Source: Halorubrum aidingense JCM 13560 (GTDB taxonomy: Archaea > Halobacteriota > Halobacteria > Halobacteriales > Haloferacaceae). Taken from it: a DNA stretch of 36,730 bases. The notes below the pieces were generated by a model, which had not been told where the DNA came from, did no database searches, and saw only the letters and a program-made list of their open reading frames with translations. The position numbers and the translations under genes were made by a program. The stretch spans positions 146,861 through 183,590 of the forward strand of contig NZ_AOJI01000032.1 in the NCBI RefSeq assembly GCF_000336995.1, given 5' to 3'. Position 1 is the stretch's first letter. Each line of letters begins with the position of its first letter. Shown here in pieces: positions 33,858 through 36,730 of the stretch.

Positions 33858-34337
33858 TCACCCGACTCGAGAGAGCTCGACGGCCGGCCCGTCGGCGTCG
33901 ACGTACCGGAGTTCGATCCGGCTCTCTCCGCTCGTTCGGAGGTCGAGCGGCCCGTCGATCACGACGACCCGCGCTCCGAGGGTCGGCGGGACGACCGTGA
34001 CGAATCGGTCGGGGCCGCCGCCGAGTCGGTACCGAAGCGCGGCGCCGCGTTCGTGCGCGCCGTCCCTGGGAACGCCGCCGTCAACGAGCGCGAGTCGGTC
34101 GATCGGCGCCGCGGTAACGCCGGTCGGCGCCCGCACCGTCGTCGTCGTTCGCGCCGCGAGCGACCGATCCGAGACGGCGACCGAGCCGGAAACGACGCCG
34201 CTGACGGCTCGCTCGACGCGTTCGCCTTCGATGTCGAGCCGCTCTGCGGTGGTCGAAGTCCGCGCGCTCTCCAGTGCGGGCATCGCCGTCGAAAGGAGTG
34301 CGACGGCGACGAGCACCGTGAGCACGACGCGGATCAC
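33858..34337 (-). CDS. N-anchored pilus-cluster protein (DUF7311-like)
   Basis: A 159-aa protein with a short start followed by a hydrophobic segment, IRVVLTVLVAVALLSTAM, then ALESARTSTTAERLDIEGER and a beta-rich exported domain. The layout is that of a minor pilin or a periplasm-facing assembly factor. The start is GTG 34337 with the Shine-Dalgarno GAGGTGA at 34348-34342. It is thus translated from the transcript of the coiled-coil gene 42 nt upstream. Family name recalled as DUF7311. It precedes the ATPase by 33 nt. Confidence 0.82.
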   Translation of the reverse strand: MIRVVLTVLVAVALLSTAMPALESARTSTTAERLDIEGERVERAVSGVVSGSVAVSDRSLAARTTTTVRAPTGVTAAPIDRLALVDGGVPRDGAHERGAALRYRLGGGPDRFVTVVPPTLGARVVVIDGPLDLRTSGESRIELRYVDADGPAVELSRVG

Positions 34338-34379
34338 GCCGTCACCTCGACCCTCCGAATCACGACCGTCCGCGTCGAG

Positions 34380-35006
34380 TTATAACGACTCACGGAGCCG
34401 GCCGAGCGCACCCGCTCGCCACGAACCGTCGTCTGTCTCGCTGGCGTCGGCTTCGGACCTCCGACCGTCGTCGTGGCCGCCACCCCGACCGGACGGAACC
34501 GCGGCGTCCAAGGCGGACTCGCTCGGGACGGAGCTGGCAACATCACCGCGCCGGTGGTCGGCGTCGTCACCGTGACGGTCGGCGTCGTCACCGTGACGAC
34601 CGGCATCGTTCGCCCCGTCACCGTCGCGCTCGCCGCCGCCGCTTGCCCGGGCGAGCGCGAGGTCGGCCCGTCGCTCCACTTCGCGGTTGACTGCCCGCAC
34701 CGACCCGGCGTATCCGCGGAGCGCCTGCGTCGCCGCCTCTAGCTCCTCGACCCGCGATTCGAGGTCGGTGAGCCGCGTTTCGAGGGACGCCCGCTCGGCG
34801 GTCGCGGCGGCGTCGTCGGCGACGTCGGCGACGGCAGCGTCGGTACCCGTGACCGCCCGCTCGACCGCTCGGAGGCGCTCATCGAATCGGACTCGTTCGT
34901 CCGATCCGCCGTCGGCCGCCCGGGCGGCCGCTTCGCCGTCGTTCGTCACCCGGGGCGTCGCGCCGGCACCGGTCTCCCGATCGGCTTCGCGGCTCTCGTT
35001 CGACAT
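34380..35006 (-). CDS. Coiled-coil protein of pilus-like cluster (DUF7310-like)
   Basis: A 208-aa soluble protein. Residues about 40-125 form a coiled coil (for example SLETRLTDLESRVEELEAAT). The C-terminal part has a short tandem repeat R-H-G-D-D-A-D from a 21-bp DNA repeat (34560-34601), then a linker and the tail WRAGALGRLRESL. There is no membrane segment. It may be a scaffold linking the cytoplasmic motor to the cytoskeleton; the divergent neighbour is a CetZ tubulin, but a link between them is only a hypothesis. ATG 35006 is fixed by promoter P3. Family name recalled as DUF7310. Confidence 0.83.
   Translation of the reverse strand: MSNESREADRETGAGATPRVTNDGEAAARAADGGSDERVRFDERLRAVERAVTGTDAAVADVADDAAATAERASLETRLTDLESRVEELEAATQALRGYAGSVRAVNREVERRADLALARASGGGERDGDGANDAGRHGDDADRHGDDADHRRGDVASSVPSESALDAAVPSGRGGGHDDGRRSEADASETDDGSWRAGALGRLRESL
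34560..34601. repeat. 21-bp direct repeat inside the coiled-coil gene
   Basis: Two units, GGCGTCGTCACCGTGACGGTC and a copy with two changes at its end. They encode His/Asp-rich heptads in the linker, so repeat number changes keep the frame. Confidence 0.6.
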
Positions 35007-35036
35007 ACACCGGCTGGCCGCGGTTTCGTATTTAAA
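35007..35036 (-). promoter_or_regulatory. Pilus regulon promoter P3 (coiled-coil operon)
   Basis: Minus strand TTTAAATAC (35036-35028), 4 nt, CCGCGGCCA (35023-35015), 8 nt, ATG, with the inverted repeat CGGC-CA-GCCG. It is divergent from the CetZ promoter, which lacks the CCGCGGCCA block. Confidence 0.8.
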
Positions 35037-35052
35037 TCCCCGGGGGAAAGCG

Positions 35053-35058
35053 TATTAC
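35053..35058 (+). promoter_or_regulatory. cetZ TATA box
   Basis: TATTAC in GCGTATTACCG is about 27 nt before ATG 35082, preceded by a purine-rich GGGGGAAAG that suits a BRE. A leaderless transcript is expected. Confidence 0.5.
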
Positions 35059-35081
35059 CGTCGGATCGGTAGTGTCGCAGC

Positions 35082-36161
35082 ATGAAGGCGGTCCTCCTCG
35101 GCGTCGGACAGGCGGGCGGAAAGCTCACGACCGCGCTCGCCGAATTCGACGCCGACGCCGGCTACGGGGCGGTGCTCGACGCGCTCGCGGTGAACACGGC
35201 CGCGACGGATCTCGACCCGCTCCCGCTCGATACCGTTCTCGTCGGTCAGTCGCGCGTGAACGGTCACGGCGTGGGCGGCGACAACGAGCTCGGCGCCGAA
35301 GTGATGGACGAGGACTCGATCGAGGTGTTGGACGCGCTCGCATCCAAGATCACCGCCGACGCCGAGGCGCTGTTCGTCGTCGCGGGACTCGGCGGCGGCA
35401 CCGGGTCCGGCGGGGCGCCCGTGCTCGTCCGCGAGTTGAACCGCGTGTACGACATCCCCGTGTACGCGCTCGGAATCCTCCCCGGCCGCGACGAGGGCGC
35501 GATGTATCAGGTGAACGCCGGCCGCTCCCTGAAGACGCTGGTGCGCGAGGCGGACGCGACGATCCTCCTCGACAACGACGCGTGGCGCACCGCCGGCGAG
35601 TCGGTCGAGGGCGGCTACGCCGCGGTCAACGCGTCGATGGCGAAGCGCGTCGGACTTCTGTTGGCCGCCGGCGAGTCGGTGGAAGGCGTCGCCGAGTCCG
35701 TCGTCGACACGAGCGAGGTGATCAACACGCTGCGCGCCGGCGGGATGGCGGCCGTCGGATTCGCCTCGGCCCCGGCCGCCGAGGATCCGGCGGAAAACGT
35801 CACGACCGTGATGAGCACCGTCCGCAGCGCGGTGATGACGGGGATGTCGCTGCCGAACGCCACCGACGCGGACGCCGCTCTCGTCGCCGTCGCCGGCGAT
35901 CCCGACCGGATCTCCCGGAAGGGCGCGGAGAAGGCGCGCAGGTGGGTCCAAGAGGAAACGGGCTCGATGCAGGTCCGCGGCGGCGACTTCCCGCTCGACT
36001 CGGACCGGCTCGCCGCGCTCGTCCTCCTCGCCGGCGTCGAGCGCTCCCGGCGCGTCGAGGAATTTCTCGAACGCGCTCGCCAGGCGGTCCGAGACGAGCC
36101 GGACGAGACGCCGGATCCGGCGGCGGCGTTCCGGAACGACGAACTCGACGATCTGCTCTGA
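35082..36161 (+). CDS. cetZ: CetZ-type tubulin/FtsZ family GTPase
   Basis: A 359-aa cytoskeletal GTPase. The N terminus MKAVLLGVGQAGGKL and the tubulin signature GGGTGSGG (residues 104-111) form the nucleotide site. Overall length, the NTA...D region and the absence of an FtsZ-type C-terminal peptide favour CetZ over FtsZ. CetZ proteins in haloarchaea act in cell shape and motility, not division. The C terminus is short and acidic (FRNDELDDLL). Which CetZ subgroup it belongs to cannot be told here. It is divergent from the pilus-like cluster with only 75 bp between, so coordinated control is possible, although it lacks the shared operator. Confidence 0.93.
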   Translation: MKAVLLGVGQAGGKLTTALAEFDADAGYGAVLDALAVNTAATDLDPLPLDTVLVGQSRVNGHGVGGDNELGAEVMDEDSIEVLDALASKITADAEALFVVAGLGGGTGSGGAPVLVRELNRVYDIPVYALGILPGRDEGAMYQVNAGRSLKTLVREADATILLDNDAWRTAGESVEGGYAAVNASMAKRVGLLLAAGESVEGVAESVVDTSEVINTLRAGGMAAVGFASAPAAEDPAENVTTVMSTVRSAVMTGMSLPNATDADAALVAVAGDPDRISRKGAEKARRWVQEETGSMQVRGGDFPLDSDRLAALVLLAGVERSRRVEEFLERARQAVRDEPDETPDPAAAFRNDELDDLL

Positions 36162-36239
36162 TTGGACCTCCGCTCACGCTCCCGTCAGCGGCGGTTCATC
36201 GCGATGTTCGCGTTCCGCCGGCCCGGGACAGGTTCCGCA

Positions 36240-36250
36240 CCTTTTTACAT
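36240..36250 (+). promoter_or_regulatory. GGGP synthase TATA box
   Basis: CCTTTTTACAT is about 27 nt before ATG 36273, again suggesting a leaderless transcript. Confidence 0.5.
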
Positions 36251-36272
36251 CCTGCCGGTGGAGTCGTTGCCG

Positions 36273-36710
36273 ATGAGTAACCCGTGGGACGACTGGGACC
36301 ACGTGCTGAAGGTCGATCCCGACAAGGAGCTGCTCGGGGACGAAACCTTCGAGGACGTGTGCCGGACTGGGACTGACGCGATCGAAATCGGTGGGACCCT
36401 CGACATCACCGCGGAGAAGATGAACCGCGTCGTCGACGCCGCCGCCGAGTACGACGTGCCGCTGTACCAGGAGCCGTCGAACCCCGGCGTCGTCGTCGAT
36501 TCGCCGGCGCTCGACGGCTACCTGATCCCGACCGTGTTCAACGCCGGCGGTCCGTTCTGGATCACCGGCGCGCACAAAGAGTGGGTCCGCATCGACGATC
36601 TCGACTGGGACCGCACGCACACCGAGGCGTACATCGTGATGAACCCCGACGCAGCGGTCGCACAGCTGACTGACGCGGACTGCGATCTCGCCGCGGACGA
36701 CGTCGAGGCG
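36273..36710 (+). CDS. Geranylgeranylglyceryl phosphate synthase, 5' part
   Basis: The first 146 codons of a TIM-barrel prenyltransferase that joins geranylgeranyl diphosphate to sn-glycerol-1-phosphate, the first committed step of archaeal membrane lipid synthesis. Diagnostic segments are [42 protein letters not shown] and [20 protein letters not shown], which hold phosphate-binding loops. The frame runs into adapter at 36711, so the gene is cut by the contig end and is not a pseudogene. The start is supported by the upstream TATA-like sequence. Confidence 0.93.
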
Positions 36711-36729
36711 CTGTCTCTTATACACATCT
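36711..36729 (-). other. Nextera adapter at right end (artefact)
   Basis: CTGTCTCTTATACACATCT is the reverse complement of the mosaic end found at 8-26. Translations reading through it give peptides such as MCIRDS and MYKRQ, well-known adapter artefacts. Confidence 0.97.
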
Positions 36730-36730
36730 C

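Noticed and set aside
36174..36727. Minus-strand proteins starting MYKRQ or MCIRDS at the right end
   Set aside because: Their starts are translated Nextera adapter, and they are antisense to the GGGP synthase.
1..36730. tRNA, rRNA, insertion sequence or integrase
   Set aside because: I found no cloverleaf-like tRNA core, rRNA segment or transposase reading frame on either strand. A tRNAscan/Infernal run would be needed to exclude small RNAs.

Overview
The window is about 36.7 kb of very GC-rich archaeal DNA. It is almost certainly from a haloarchaeon (class Halobacteria), and the gene set and repeat style suggest Halorubrum or a close relative. The evidence is the strongly acidic proteins, archaeal information-processing genes (aRF1, family B DNA polymerase, Mre11/Rad50, PAN), a CetZ tubulin, a geranylgeranylglyceryl phosphate synthase, and promoters with a TATA box about 25-28 nt before the start codon, so most transcripts look leaderless. 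Both ends are sequencing adapter (Nextera mosaic end, 8-26 and 36711-36729), so genomic sequence runs from about 27 to 36710 and the genes at both edges are cut by the assembly.

Region by region. 27-1787: a divergent promoter with a perfect DtxR-type inverted repeat between a truncated Tat-like gene and an iron-type ABC permease. 1788-3430: an NAD-dependent sugar epimerase flanked by two inverted copies of a structured repeat whose hairpin is kept by compensatory changes. 3431-6537: argS and the aRF1 release factor. 6605-11531 (minus strand): an iron and Fe-S block, sufC-sufB-sufD, then a ferritin-like protein, a possible 40-aa ORF, and a DtxR-family regulator that lacks the usual metal ligands but has a C-terminal cysteine cluster. 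11668-19886: DNA maintenance, with polB, three small haloarchaeal genes, and an mre11-rad50 operon. 20001-24964: a small hypothetical, a winged-helix regulator divergent from the PAN proteasomal ATPase, a 43-aa membrane protein, a membrane-anchored DHH phosphoesterase, an atypical SDR and a small hypothetical protein.

25059-35006 (minus strand): an approximately 10-kb type IV pilus/Tad-like system in three operons. They are a coiled-coil protein plus an N-anchored protein; a VirB11/TadA-type ATPase plus a TadC-like membrane protein; and four N-terminally anchored proteins. All three operons start from promoters with the same architecture and identical spacing: TTTAWATAC, 4 nt, CCGCGGCCA, 8 nt, ATG. 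A CetZ cytoskeletal gene is divergent from the first operon, and a truncated GGGP synthase gene closes the window.

The most novel signals are: (1) the common TATA-operator module that marks the pilus-like operons as one regulon; (2) the SUF-linked DtxR homologue that looks re-purposed as a possible Fe-S or thiol sensor; and (3) the paired structured repeats around the epimerase. Functions and DUF family names come from recognition of the translated sequences, not from database searches.
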